DNA from: Ectobius pallidus
Lineage: Eukaryota > Arthropoda > Insecta > Blattodea > Ectobiidae
NCBI GenBank assembly: GCA_964059195.1
Contig: CAXKWD010000004.1
Location: 123,166,043-123,230,042 of the forward strand
DNA: 64,000 nt
Direction: 5' to 3'
A program made the position numbers and the translations under genes. The notes beneath the pieces were generated by a model that was given only the letters and a program-made list of their open reading frames with translations, was not told where the DNA came from and did not search any database. Positions 43,840 through 55,108 of this stretch are shown here, piece after piece. The number at the start of each line of letters is the position of its first letter. Position 1 is the first letter of the stretch.

Positions 43840-43965
43840 TTTGTCTCTATGTCCACCCTACAAAGGGTGTGTGACGATGAGCACGATGATATTGTAAGAT
43901 AAAAATACTATGCCGATGTGCACGAAAATGCGACTGTGCCGATGTGCACACAACCCTGCGAAACG
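43840..43965 (+). mobile_element. partial SINE relative in opposite orientation
   Basis: TCTCTATGTCCACCC, GGGTGTGTGACGATG and two GTGCCGATGTGCAC words (one as ATGCCGATGTGCAC) match the body of the 43400-43620 SINE in the other orientation. The tRNA-like head is missing. Confidence 0.5.
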
Positions 43966-44735
43966 TATGTTAAATAAATAAATAATAAATAAATAAATCT
44001 TTATTGTAGTAACAAATGAGTACGTCAAATGTATTACATCCGTCAAATCTAAATAAACTACTACTAACATCAAAATTATTACTCTAATAACATGCTAAAA
44101 TAATCAATACATTGTCATAACTTTTAAACAGCAAAATTAATATCGAAGAATTCCTCCACTTTATATATACAGTTATTGGTCAAGATTGTTTGTAATTCTT
44201 TCTTGAATTATTTATGCTGAAAACTCGATATCGAATTTCAAGGTCGAACACAAAATGTCCTCCACGTATAGACTGCTTTCAATAGTTAAAGCATATCCTG
44301 GCGGAGATGAGCCAATGACATGGTCCGAACCACCTAGAACTGCAAAATACTAAGCGATGAAACAGTGTCAGCTCATCTAAACTACGAGACCACACAGGCG
44401 GTCTCTACAAAATGAACTAGTTTCATCTTCTTCTTTTTTTTAAATAAACTTACTCATATAGGATAAAGAAAGCCACAGAATAATCATCAAAACTTTCTAT
44501 ACCGAAAAGTATATCTATATTAATAACACTTTCAATTTTAGGCTCTATCGCAGAAACGAACTGTCCAATCGAATTGCATTTTGTAGGTCATTCATGGTAT
44601 TGAAATTGTTATAGAAGTGATAATCTTTCAAAGAGAAAGGTGGATTTCTCTAGTGCCCTTAAACCTATTTGAAGAAAAGAGGAGTGAAAATCAATAGATT
44701 TTAGCGGTTAGACAGTTAATGAGGATAATTTCTAT
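43966..44735 (+). repeat. unit block and anonymous sequence before copy 7
   Basis: Contains AAACTCGATATCGAATTTCA (44219), a counterpart of 22376 and 28496, and TCTTTCAAAGAGAAAGGTGG (44625), a counterpart of 2570 and 13770. No gene. Confidence 0.45.
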
Positions 44736-45222
44736 CAGCAAAACTTTACTTAGATGCTAGTTCCCACAGGCACTGAATTACAAGGCTAAACAATCAGTTA
44801 TAATTCAATTTCTATGGAAACAGAATGCGTCTTTGCAAAGAAAAATAAAAGCAAATTATAGATATTAAACCAAGTGTATTATAAATATAAGTCTCAATAT
44901 AAATTTGAAATGTCGGAAAGCAGAGAGGAGAATGGAATCTTCAGGACTGGGCAAAGGAATTAAACAATACCACAGGAAAAGGTATCACATTATACGAGCT
45001 GTACATGAATAAACAACATAGGCCGACTATATACAAATATTTTAACTGCAGCTTATATAATCTGAAGATTCGAGTTAAATATAACAGCGTGAAAGTTGTA
45101 AATATTTCGTGTAATCTTTTTAGAAAATTTATATCTTCTCTTTCTTCTGGATTCAACTGTGTGTTATTTTAAAAAGTAATATCAAAGGTAAGGGGTTATT
45201 TACAGCGGATTCCTCATTTCAG

Positions 45223-45601
45223 GAGGATACAGAAAAAACATCTATCCTTTGACTACGATTAATGGGAATGACAGTCAGATGCAGTGGGATCTTCAATCGG
45301 ACAGATTTTCAATTGGATGGGAGAATATGAACATTACGCAGGAGGTGACTGACATGTTTTTATGTTAAGAGTATAGCATCACTATAATGTTTATTTAAGT
45401 GTTAAGTGTAAAGCGTATGTCAAGAAATTTATAGGACTAAACAGCACAATAGTTCAATTGAAAGAGACCTGCATAGGTTTGCTGAAGGAAGGAGAGCGAT
45501 TTCGATGTTATTGTACGTTTTGATGTTAAAATCATTGTAATGTTCAGTTTTAAGCATAAAAGTAATTAAAACATCCATAGGACCAAAGACCAGTTCTCAG
45601 A
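45223..45601 (+). other. exon-like segment of unit copy 7
   Basis: The acceptor-like site is changed (CTCATTTCAG) but keeps the AG. Donor-like CTCAGA/GTAAAT. About 379 nt, no conserved frame. Confidence 0.3.
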
Positions 45602-45870
45602 GTAAATTCTTAAAATGTAACTATTGTAACTAACATGTACTACATTCTATGAACAACCGCTGGCATATGAAATGAAATGAAATGATTAGCCTAAATGTCC
45701 CGTTAAGGGCATATACTCTACCAATATTATTAAGGACTATTTTGGCAAATTGGTACAAAGAATTTAACGTTTAAATGTAATTAATTAGTTACAAAATTAT
45801 CACTGAACTGCCCCAGTATTGTATGTCATGTGTAGTAAATACTATTCAATTGAAGAAAAAAAAAAGAGAA

Positions 45871-46112
45871 CTGGTCTTTGGTGAATCGCTGCTTTGTTTA
45901 ATACACAACAGCGATAACAGAGCCTAATGTCTGTTATTCCTTTAATACTGTACCTGGTATTCATTGTAATTTGTGTGAAATTTTTATCTCCGAATACTAT
46001 GTAAAGTTAAAAGGAATAACAGAAAATCCTATCCTTCGCGTCCACGTTCGCAGGCTCTGGAAATGCAGTTGAGTAAGTTTATTGAACTCAGCTGCAGCCA
46101 AGAAGGAAGGGT
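45871..46112 (+). ncRNA. structured RNA module, copy 7
   Basis: P1 is perfect with 45582-45593. P2 is perfect. P3 TCTGTTATTCCTTT (45930-45943) / AAAGGAATAACAGA (46010-46023) is perfect. P5 TGCAGTTGAG / CTCAGCTGCA stays fully paired, with a neighbouring U-A changed to U-G and U-G changed to U-A relative to copy 1. The P5 loop is longer (TAAGTTTATTGAA). One of the two best-preserved copies. Confidence 0.65.
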
Positions 46113-46400
46113 GCATCTTACTGATAATAACTGTGTACCTGACCTTACAAAGGGGCTAAGTGCCAAAATTAAGTTTCTGAGATAACCAACAATCCTTGTA
46201 AAGAAATAGCATGGGTCCTTACCAGCGGTGCTCTCTCGCGAGTAACTTTGCAACCACACTATCAAGAATTTCACTTAGAATTTTTGTAAGGCAATGAAGG
46301 ATGCCAGTACCACAATTGTATAGTAAATGTCTTTTTTTTTTTTTAATTTCGCGGTTAGCCCCTTTGTGAGGTCAGGTACACAATTGTTTAAGGCAAGGAT
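46113..46400. repeat. inverted repeat in the copy 7 tail
   Basis: TGTGTACCTGACCTTACAAA (46133) with GGGGCTAAGTGCC is mirrored by GGTTAGCCCCTTTGTGAGGT and CAGGTACACA near 46350-46382. The loop is about 200 nt. It is absent from other unit tails, so it is likely a foldback element inserted here. Confidence 0.55.
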
Positions 46401-46477
46401 CTGTTCCGAGTTTTTTTTACTATGGAACACAAGTAATATTCCTACCAGAGTCGTATATTTTGTCGTATCCGTAAATT

Positions 46478-47462
46478 TAGAGGTGTACATATTCTGATTT
46501 TAGCTTGCTTGCCCCTTTTAAATTCTGCAACCAGCCACAGCTTTTAACTTGCTTCAGAAGAGAGCAAGCCAGATTACAAAACGATGATAAGAAACACTGT
46601 CGCTATGAGTCACAAGCTCTTCATAACTTGGTGGGTTTCACAGGGCCTAAGGAAACTGCAAGGCCTGGCGGAAAGAATATGAAACTGGGTATATCAGTGC
46701 ACTGGTAAGTCGTGCAGTTACATAGTTGAAGAACTTCAGATGTGTTTAGAGTGCAAGCAAAAGGAGAATGGAGAATTTTACCTTGAAGGAAGCCGAGGAG
46801 AAACTAAAATGTGGAGAGTTTGAATTATCAATGAACAAAGGTACTAGTCCGGCATGGGAACATTTTAAAAACATTTTCGAGAAAACATAAAATCAATAAT
46901 AACAATAACAAATATCCCTTTAGGCAAGCCTACAGGCTGCGGTAGATTTCGAAGTGCTTTTGGTTTAATTTGCTGTCGCTGCGTAGCACTCTTCTTCTTT
47001 AGCCTTGGTATGACAAACCCGCAATAATAACTGCAAAAAAGAGGAAAGAGAACTTTTTCAAACACTCAAATCTTGCCTTATATGAGAACTATCAAGAAAC
47101 TAGTTATTGATTAGTAGAGTACTCATCAAGAGCTTTTCAACGATACCCCACAAGACGTAGTTTCAAAAATTTCGAATTTCCATCCCCCCACCTCTACCCC
47201 CACTCGTACCCCCAAAACCCCCGAATCGTTGGTGTCACTGTGAACTCCATAAGGAGTACTCTAATTTATTCAAAGAAAGTTTTCCTCTATAGGCTACTTC
47301 ATAGGGGCCGAGATATAAATGTTTTAAAATTTCAACCCCTCCTCCGACCACCCCCTTGCGCCAATTTTGCTCATCAACGAACTTGTCCGAACTATTGCGC
47401 CTAGAAATAACATAATAAAATGTGGTTCAAATATCTTCAAAATTACGGTCGCTAGCGTGTAA

Positions 47463-47518
<56 letters not shown>

Positions 47519-47882
47519 GTAAAGATATAAAAGAATTTTTCGAAAGTCATGACATGGTATCGATTGGAATAGGTAGATTTCGAAGAAATGTGTTAAGACG
47601 CTTAAACGATTTTTAATACTTTATCCACCTTTTATTTATCTGCATGATGAATTTCTTCTACCAGCATGTAGAAAAGCAAGAAAGTATTACCTACACTTTG
47701 CAACTACAGTTGTGCAGCTGATAGGAATGTCGCAAGCTTATTCTGGCTTGGATAAGTTAAGTTTAACCTGACCGACGCAAGCCTAAAGAAACCTACCTAC
47801 TTGCTAATGTGACGCTGGCAACTTGCTTGCCTGGCGTTCAAGCGGGTATGGGCAAGCTAAAATCGAGATTTGTACACCTCTA
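46478..47882 (+). mobile_element. non-autonomous hAT-like element, copy A
   Basis: Terminal inverted repeats of about 31 nt: AGAGGTGTACATATTCTGAT...TTTTAGCTTGC at the left and the mirror of AGAGGTGTACAAATCTCGAT at the right, with YAGAG ends as in hAT elements. It lies in the unit tail after GTCGTATCCGTAA; CCGTAA recurs just beyond the right end (47886), an imperfect duplication. No transposase frame. A TA tract (47465-47515) lies inside. A second copy is at 55891-57379 in the opposite orientation. Confidence 0.75.
47465..47515. repeat. TA microsatellite
   Basis: About 25 uninterrupted TA units inside hAT copy A; the matching site in copy B holds a longer TA tract. Confidence 0.95.
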
Positions 47883-48800
47883 TGACCGTAATACATTAGT
47901 GTTTATTGTATGTAATTGTCGTTAATAGACGTTAATATGCTCTTATCTTTCTGTGAGATTAATTTCAATTATGCTTTATATATTTTTATAAACGTACGTA
48001 AATTGATGTACATAATTATTTCTGGGTCTCGGTAAATTTTAGATTCACTCAAACAGACGTCACGCTTAAGCACGCCATGACCTTCGCACCAGTTGGTTGT
48101 AGTTATTGTCCTCTATGACAGATGACCGCTGACGTTATCGATAAAATTGAAACTTCCTGTTCGTGTTTTTCCTGAATCCAACGGATTTTGATAACACGAA
48201 ATTAATTCATTTAATATGGCATTAAAATTAACACGAACTGAATTTATTTTATTTTAAATACAGGTTATTTATTATGCAGATTTCAGCTGCTACCCTCAAG
48301 GTCTGAAGATCGTTCCGTGTTCTATAACAATCGATACCACACCGATGTCGAAATGAAAAGCTATGTTGAAATGAGTGTCATTATGATACCGTTACGTCAC
48401 ACGTAATAAGCGTACTATAGTATTGTCGAACAAAACAATACATGTGTGCATACTATCGTTTTATGTGGTAGTGGGTTTTTTGCATACGAGAGTGCAATTA
48501 TGTCCAAAACTATTTTCTCAAATTTACACGTGTATATTTTCTGTATAATGTTTTTGCCTCTACAGATGATGGCACTTTTAGCCTACTGAAGTGGCCGTTT
48601 CTATAATAGGTAACAAAATCTTACTGCCACTATTTGATGCTTATGAGTTATGACTAGACATACGATCCGAGGTACCTTATGATTGGAACTAGGTTGATGT
48701 GGCATGGAGTTGCGATGACGTCATGGTACTGGATACAGTTCTTTTGAAGACACAAATGACGTGCCTTTTCCCCTAGCCAAGCAACGAACCTAAGCTGTGG
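47883..48800. other. unit-tail remnant then unrecognised sequence
   Basis: 47883-47950 continues the unit tail (AATTGTCGTTAATAGACG). The rest has no recognisable gene. A TGACGTCA palindrome occurs at 48717-48724, about 90 bp upstream of the frame at 48807, but its significance is unknown. Confidence 0.35.
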
Positions 48801-48806
48801 CATAGA

Positions 48807-49247
48807 GTGGCGGACGAAATTCGCATGTCATACCGGGAAGTTGACAATTTTATAGCGAACCCGAAATGGCACCTACACTTCTTCTTCACCAAGCTCAATA
48901 CTGTAGGCCTACTGATAAGAAGGGCTTCTTGGGTAAATTATATGCCATACTATGTCACATATTATATCATTACCAAAATTACTACCGCTTTAGATATTAT
49001 AACCGAGGCTTCTTCAATGGCAGCCCTGATTTCTCAACAGTTATTTGAAATTTTAAAGTCCATAAAGCACAATTTAGGGAATATATCAATAATTATTAAA
49101 CAGCTTGAAGAATCTAAATTGCATATATCCATAACCATAAATATTATTGATGTGATATGTAATAACAATAATCTAGCACGTCCGGAATCAATAACCGGAC
49201 AAGTGAAGTTCGCCATTTTTTTATACAAAAATGGTGAGCTAAAGTGA
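48807..49247 (+). pseudogene. possible transposase-derived fragment, 146 codons
   Basis: The frame starts MADEIRMSYREVDNF and ends at TGA. The stretch near residues 95-115 (IIKQLEESKLHISITINIID) is reminiscent of the C-terminal region of hAT-like transposases and their domesticated relatives, which carry an alternating hydrophobic KxLExxxxxLxxSIxII pattern. There is no catalytic motif, and I cannot exclude chance. Weak call. Confidence 0.25.
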
Positions 49248-49252
49248 TGCAT

Positions 49253-51300
49253 GGCATAGTGAATAAATTAAAAAATAAGCAACAAATAACAAACCAACAG
49301 TCGAATTATTTATATGCACCATTAGCATTGATAGGATCATAACCATGGATTGAACATGATTATAATCAGAACATATATCAAGTATTATTGAGCATATTAA
49401 ATAAGATTGGATACATCAAATATGATTGAGCATTGATAGTACTACAATTAAATATTATAAGAAATAGATATTAAATGATAATAAATTCAGTAATTAAATA
49501 AATAAAGAATATTTTAGTAATATTCTAGTAAGAGAAATTTCAAGTTAGAAAAACTTCACATTTTAACTCAGACGGAATTCAAGGAAAAACAGTGAGGGAA
49601 ATACACTCTGCTATTCAACCACAGCATGATACAAGAGACACTCATTGTTGAGAAGTGCTCTCTTATTGTGGCAAAAACTTAGAGAATAGAACTCAGGAAC
49701 AGTGAAAAGGAGGTACTAAGAATTTTGAGTGGGAAGAATATTTTGTATAGATGTTCCGAGAATCCTTGAGTAATAACGGGAACTGAGTGAGCTGGGAAAT
49801 GATACTTCCTACTCGGAGTAGCATTTAGACGCTCAAATGAAGGTAACCAATGAGAGTACATCTCTCATTGCAAAACAGGGTAAAATGCTCTAATAGTAGT
49901 TATTATTGGTTGTAGAAATAAGTGGGGAAAGATGAACTAAGGAACGGAGGACGCTGGAACGCACGTGATAGAGAGACACTTCTACAAGACTCCTTCACCG
50001 AGATAGTCGGTGCAGGGGACATTTTCTCGCTTCTTGGCTTCAAAGTGCCAGTGAAGCATATTATATTTTAAAAAGTAATATTATCGTGATTAGGAGGATC
50101 CTGCTCACGGTACCAATAAATAATTATTACCAAAAACAGTTTGTACTAGGAATTGCGGTAGAACTTATTTACAGTTACTACCAAGGTAAATTCAGTGACG
50201 CACGTAAGTACTTGTGTTCTACGAAGCAAAATACAGACAGTATCAACACGTAACAAGTGTACGTCATCACTACATAAAATCCTCGATAGTAACTTCAGTA
50301 TTACGAGCGTTCTACCGTCCAGACATTCCGAACTCATCACCCAATTTTCAAGTGGTTAATTGCTAAAAACATTGTTGAACAGAAATAAAACTTAATCTTA
50401 CCAGTAATCTTTTGACATTATTACTAGTATATATATTGAACAAATAACCCAAGTTCCCCCCAGATAAGATAGAGACACTCTGTTGCATCCACTGAGCTAC
50501 CGTGGTCGGTCGTTTTGTGGTTCCCAGACACATCCTGGATAGTTAAAAGTAAGAGCTAAAAACCTCACTGCGAACCGTTTCAGCATCCTTCCGATGTCGA
50601 ACAAACGTTCTCCAAGTACAAAAACTGTTGTGATCGCTGTAGGTATCTTCGTATGTATTTCGTTGTTTATCGTAAAGACTGCACGGAATCGAAGAGGATG
50701 TAACCTGGCATGCATGTATTTCATTTTCAATCATAACCAGACTGTGCCACCTTTGTTTCAGTACCGATCATGCAAAAGTGGTTATAGTAAATGCTTGCTT
50801 ACATTGAGTGCTACAGTACCTCTGATCCAATATCCTATGTCTCTTATGATCATAAGCCAGACTTGACAGTTCAGGCAGTGGGTTGTTATTTCCACATATT
50901 TAACTGCTTACGCTATTTAGCTTTCTCAAAAATTTCATGCTTACATCACTGCCCTTTCTCTTTCCTCCAAGATTTTTAAATACCGGTACCGGTATTTACT
51001 CTTAAACGTAATTTTCATTTAACACTTTGGTATAACTCTTAATAAAAATATTGCTTACACCCTCAGGTATTTTTCACAATCGATTTCATATACATGCCAG
51101 AGTGTCACTGACACTCATTTCGCAAATTTGAATGTTTCAAATGCATCTTGCCGGTTTTTAACTTATTAAATTAAGCTTTTAAGAATGACTGTAGATGACA
51201 AGAAATAGGGCATAAACATAAGAAGAAAGGACAATCTTGGCAGGAGGAGACATTTGAATTTATCGGAATTCAGTTCACTAAAATACGAAAGAAGTTCTTT
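49253..51300. other. long anonymous stretch
   Basis: No long ORF, tRNA gene or terminal repeats. A tRNA-like SINE head on the - strand may lie at 50470-50515 (GGTAGCTCAGTGGATGCAAC, A-box-like) without a B box. Otherwise AT-rich and unrecognised; 50970-51000 has a short TACCGGTACCGGTA repeat. Confidence 0.4.
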
Positions 51301-53280
51301 ATCGCAAGCCAATAGTATTTATGGCAGGGGAAAATCAAACCAATACAGAATTTGCAAACGCAAAACAACGTATTATTTTACAAATTAAACCAACCTGAAT
51401 TCTCAAAGTAAATTTATTCCTAAAGGATAAAGAATAACATAGAAAAATTATCAAGGTTTCTATATCAAAAAATATTTTCATATTAAAAACAATTACCATA
51501 TTATATGGCAGACGTTGACTGTCCAGTCGAATTACAATTTTGTGGGAATACATGGGATTCTTCAGTGTTACAAAAATGAGAAACTTCATAAAGAAAGTGT
51601 ATTTTTCAAAATGTTAGTGTTCAAAATTTTTATTTTGAAGGTTATTTTTAAGATTAACAAAACCAACCTTTACGAACAATAGAGGGATCAAATTAAAAAC
51701 ATTTCACTCCATGTATCTAAACCACTTAGAGAAAGAATGGTGGTAATTTCTATCAGCAAAACTTTATTTACAGGCTAGTTTCACATTGGTATATATCTAA
51801 ACGTATTGTTTTACATAGTTAAACAATCCCTTACAATTCTATAACCGTTTCTACAGAAATGGAATGCTTCTTCCCAAATAAAAATGAAAGAAAAATTATA
51901 GGGATTTCTGAAAGTATGAGGAGAATGGTATCTTCAGGGGTGGTCACTGAAATCAAACAATACTAGTAGTTAAAGGTATCACATAAAATAAGCGGGACAT
52001 GAATAAACAATATAGACCTAGTACCCGCAAATAAAACGCATTTGACAGCAGCCTATTGCCTATACACTGAATATCTGAATTAATTGTCGTAATATAAAAA
52101 GTATCAAAGTGTCATTTAAACCTTTTAGAGAATTATTATCTCATCTTTATTCTAAAGCATGCAAGTAATATTTAAAATGCATTTCTCATTTCTGCAGGAT
52201 ATACAAGAATCCCCTGGACTTTCATGACAATGATTAATACAACCAGCAATCAACAGATTCTGTGGGATCTACGAATGGATGGGCAACGCCAACGTTATGT
52301 CAGAGGTGACTACGTAAGAGGGAAAGTGTTTTTACGTTAGTGTGATTAATATCATCATAATGCTGATTTTGGTGTTAAGTGTAAACGTGGGGATTATTAG
52401 CAGAGGAGTTAGAAAAATTATAGGACTGAAGATCCAAAAATTAGAGGACTGAAGATCACATCTCAATAAGCTAAGATTTGCTGGCGAAGACTGTAGAAGA
52501 AGAACGGAAAGGTTTTTGACATTACTATACGTTTTATTTTGATGTGAAAATCACTGTTATGTTGATCGTAAGGTATAAAAATAATTAAAAGGTTCTATAG
52601 GACCAAAGACCAGATCTCAATCTAAATTCTTAAAAATTAATTAATGGGCCTATTATGGGACTATTTTGAAAACTTGGGGCAAATATTAAAATTTATGTCA
52701 TTAGTCTCATTACATTACTGAACAGCCCCGAACAGGGTCTTTGCTCAACAAGTGTATGGACCATGTGAGTATGTATTAAATAAGATTTAATTTTTAAAAA
52801 ATAGACTGGTCTTTGGTGAATCGCTGCTTTGTTTAATACACAACAGCGATAACGGAGCCTAATGTCTGTTATTCCTTTACTGAATGATATCCACAGTAAT
52901 TTATGTGAAATAATGCCAAATAATTCACATGTGTATTAAATTTTAAAGGAATAACAGAAAATCCTATCCTTCGCGTCCACGTTCGCAGGCTCTGGTAATG
53001 CAGTCGAGAAAGCTTAATGAACTCGACTGTAGCTAAGAAGGAAGGGTGAAATAATATTGATAATTAATTAATTGCTAAAAGTAGAGATCTGTTCAGGCCT
53101 TACATAAAGTATGTAACACAATTTGTATTTTCACAACAGTTTTATATTTATGTCGTAACCGTAATATGCTTTTGCAATTCTCGTTAATATGCGGAAAAGT
53201 ATAAGTTTAAAGGCAGAGTCGACCAAAGAGATATTCGATATAGTCTTACAGTTGGATTTATTCAAGGTCCCTGGAGAGAA
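51301..53280 (+). repeat. large-unit copy 8 (type III)
   Basis: CAGCAAAACTTTATTTACAG (51753), the CTACAGAAATGGAATGCTTCTTC block, an acceptor-like TTTCTGCAG ending at 52197, the P1 left arm 52602-52613 and the RNA module 52806-53047. The donor-like GTAAAT is lost (CTCAATCTAAAT). The tail has GTTAATATGCGGAAAAGTAT. Confidence 0.7.
52806..53047 (+). ncRNA. structured RNA module, copy 8
   Basis: P1 is perfect with 52602-52613. P2 is perfect. P3 TCTGTTATTCCTTT (52865-52878) / AAAGGAATAACAGA (52945-52958) is perfect. P5 TGCAGTCGAG / CTCGACTGTA is fully paired: the U of a U-G pair in copy 1 is C here, giving C-G, and a G-C became G-U. Together with copy 3 this supplies U-G, U-A and C-G at one position. 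P4 is intact. Confidence 0.65.
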
Positions 53281-54377
53281 TTAATTTACATGGGAACGCC
53301 TTTATATCCGTAAGTTATTGGCTTATATGGTTTTCGGAGTGGTATTAGATCTGTGTTATTCTTCTGAGGAATTAATTTATATTATCTTGGTGAATACGGT
53401 ACGTAATTATTTCTGGTACAGGTAAACACGAAGAGTATTGCTTTTACTAAAGATGTTTTTATTTTAATTTTACTGAACCATGATAGAAGGTAATAGTTAT
53501 TTCAAATTAATTTAGAATCCCTTCGATTATGTTGTTATTGAACTTGTAGGCCACAAACAATAAGAATTATTGCACAGAGTGAAAGTTTCCTTATATTTCT
53601 GAGATTTTACTGACAAAATTTATACTCTAAATACATATGTTTGTTCCCACCACTGAATGTTTATTTGAAATGATATGCTCAGGCATATTGCAGACGTCCA
53701 TTTGTTTTTTGAACTTCATATCGAGGACACCTAAAACTTAAATATAGCACCATATTTAAAACTGCTATCAGGCACACGACATTAGAAACCATAACGAAAT
53801 TGGCATTTTATGCTACATAGGCTGTTTTTTAAATCGCTTTTAACCTCGATTCCCGAAAAGGCTTTCTGTTAACCTGGGGTTGTACTGAGACCATGGATTC
53901 TACTCATAGGCCTACATTCATTTCTATTACCGTTACTGGTGATATTAGCAATTGACACCCCCATAAGACACATTGAGGACGTATAGGCTTTCCTCATGAT
54001 TTTAAATTAAAAACACAGAGAGTAGGCCTACAACTTAGTTCTCTTTAGAAACTTTTGGGTAGAATAGTGTTATTATGGAAACTGGTGGTGATAATATGCA
54101 AAGTACGCAAATGAAAAGATAAAACTGACAGGATCCATAAATCATGTAAACATTTCTGTACTTTTTTTGTGAGAGATTGTTAACCTCACGCCAAACTCCC
54201 AAGCTGGAGTACCACCTTATGTCGTTTCTGTATGTCGTCTTGTAACATACAGGTAGGCCAGTGCGCCGGTTAATGTTAATAATCTGGTTTATATGTAAGA
54301 ATGTTTGTGAGCAATAAATACAGTACTACTACTACTACAGGTAGGCCACAACTTTGTGGAAATATTCCTTTCATATA
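53281..54377. other. unit-tail remnant and anonymous sequence
   Basis: 53280-53600 parallels 31370-31620. After that, no gene is recognised. Around 54320 there is a short CTACTACTACTACAGGTAGG patch. Confidence 0.4.
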
Positions 54378-55108
54378 GAGGGTGAAAGTATGTTACATGG
54401 ACATGGGTCCCAAAATGCCTTATTTCCTGGATAGATTCCTGTGTCAAAAACTCTGGGTCGCAATTATTGGTGACTGATTGGTGGGACTGTATGCACTGCC
54501 ACATCGCCTCAATGGACGAAGGTAAAGTGTTAAAAACAAACAAACAAACAAACACCTCTCCTATTGCAACATGCACCATTACGTAGGCCTATACGACGAG
54601 GCAGATATTTCTTGAACGATGGAGCTTCTATTCATTTCAGCCTGTCAGACAGTTTCTAAATAGCCGGTTCCATGATAAATAGATAGGAAGAGGCGGACCA
54701 ATTCCTTGGCCTGCACGCTCGTCTGAACTGCATCCACTAGATTTTTATTTGTGGGGGCATTTAAAAACTCTTGTGTATGCAACGCTGGTGCAAGATGTAA
54801 AGAATCTCCATGATCGTATTCTGCAAGGCTGACAAATAATACGAGCTACTCCAGGAGTAGATAAGCGCATCAGGGAGTCCATGCGACGGAGGGTTGAAAT
54901 ATGTATCCGTGTTAACGGAGGACATTTTGGGCATATTATTTGTTACGTTTCCCACAAGTCTGTTATTGAGTACCATTTCATATCACTTCCCATTTTCCAC
55001 TGTTCTTTCTTCGCGTATTTTGCTAAGTGGTACAGGTGTAGAGAAACGGATCTAACAAAAAAAGTATTGTTGGACCCATGTTCATTTAAGTAGTACTATT
55101 TCACCCTC
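54378..55108 (+). mobile_element. internally deleted Tc1/mariner-type element with TIRs
   Basis: Left end GAGGGTGAAAGTATGTTACA...ACATGGGTCC and right end (reverse complement) GAGGGTGAAATAGTACTACT...AACATGGGTCC form TIRs of nearly 40 nt, flanked by TA on both sides (54376-54377, 55109-55110). It is 731 bp long and carries a broken transposase (see 54605-54960). The TA duplication and the transposase type agree with the Tc1/mariner superfamily. Confidence 0.8.
54605..54960 (+). pseudogene. Tc1/mariner-superfamily transposase fragment
   Basis: Reading across frames on the + strand gives LNDGASIHF, then GPIPWPARSSELHPLDFYLW with GHLKTLVYATLVQ (about 54708-54785) to an in-frame stop, then RIRESMRRRVEICIRVNGGH (about 54868-54930). 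WPxRSxxLxPLDFxLWGxLK and the MRRRxxxCIxxNGGH ending are typical of a large insect group of Tc1/mariner-like transposases. The N-terminal half with the first catalytic Asp is missing and frames are broken. Confidence 0.85.

Larger units (their letters stand above)
44736..46477 (+). repeat. large-unit copy 7 (type III)
   Basis: CAGCAAAACTTTACTTAGAT (44738), the GTCTTTGCAAAGAAAAATAA block, an exon-like segment 45223-45601, the P1 left arm 45582-45593 and the RNA module 45871-46112. An extra piece of about 80 bp (45650-45730, AAATGAAATGAAATGATTAG) lengthens the P1 loop. In 46113-46440 a pair of inverted words (TGTGTACCTGACCTTAC... and ...GTGAGGTCAGGTACACA) forms a long hairpin. The hAT copy interrupts its tail. 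Confidence 0.7.

Noticed and set aside
48717..48724. TGACGTCA as a CRE-type promoter element
   Set aside because: A single 8-bp palindrome near an unrecognised frame is not enough to call a promoter.
49034..49252. 72-codon - strand ORF opposite the 146-codon frame
   Set aside because: It is a shadow with no recognisable motif.
3839..53047. Spaced modules as a CRISPR-like or integron-like array
   Set aside because: Repeats are about 205-242 bp inside multi-kb eukaryotic repeat units with transposons and SINEs, with no associated genes of those systems.
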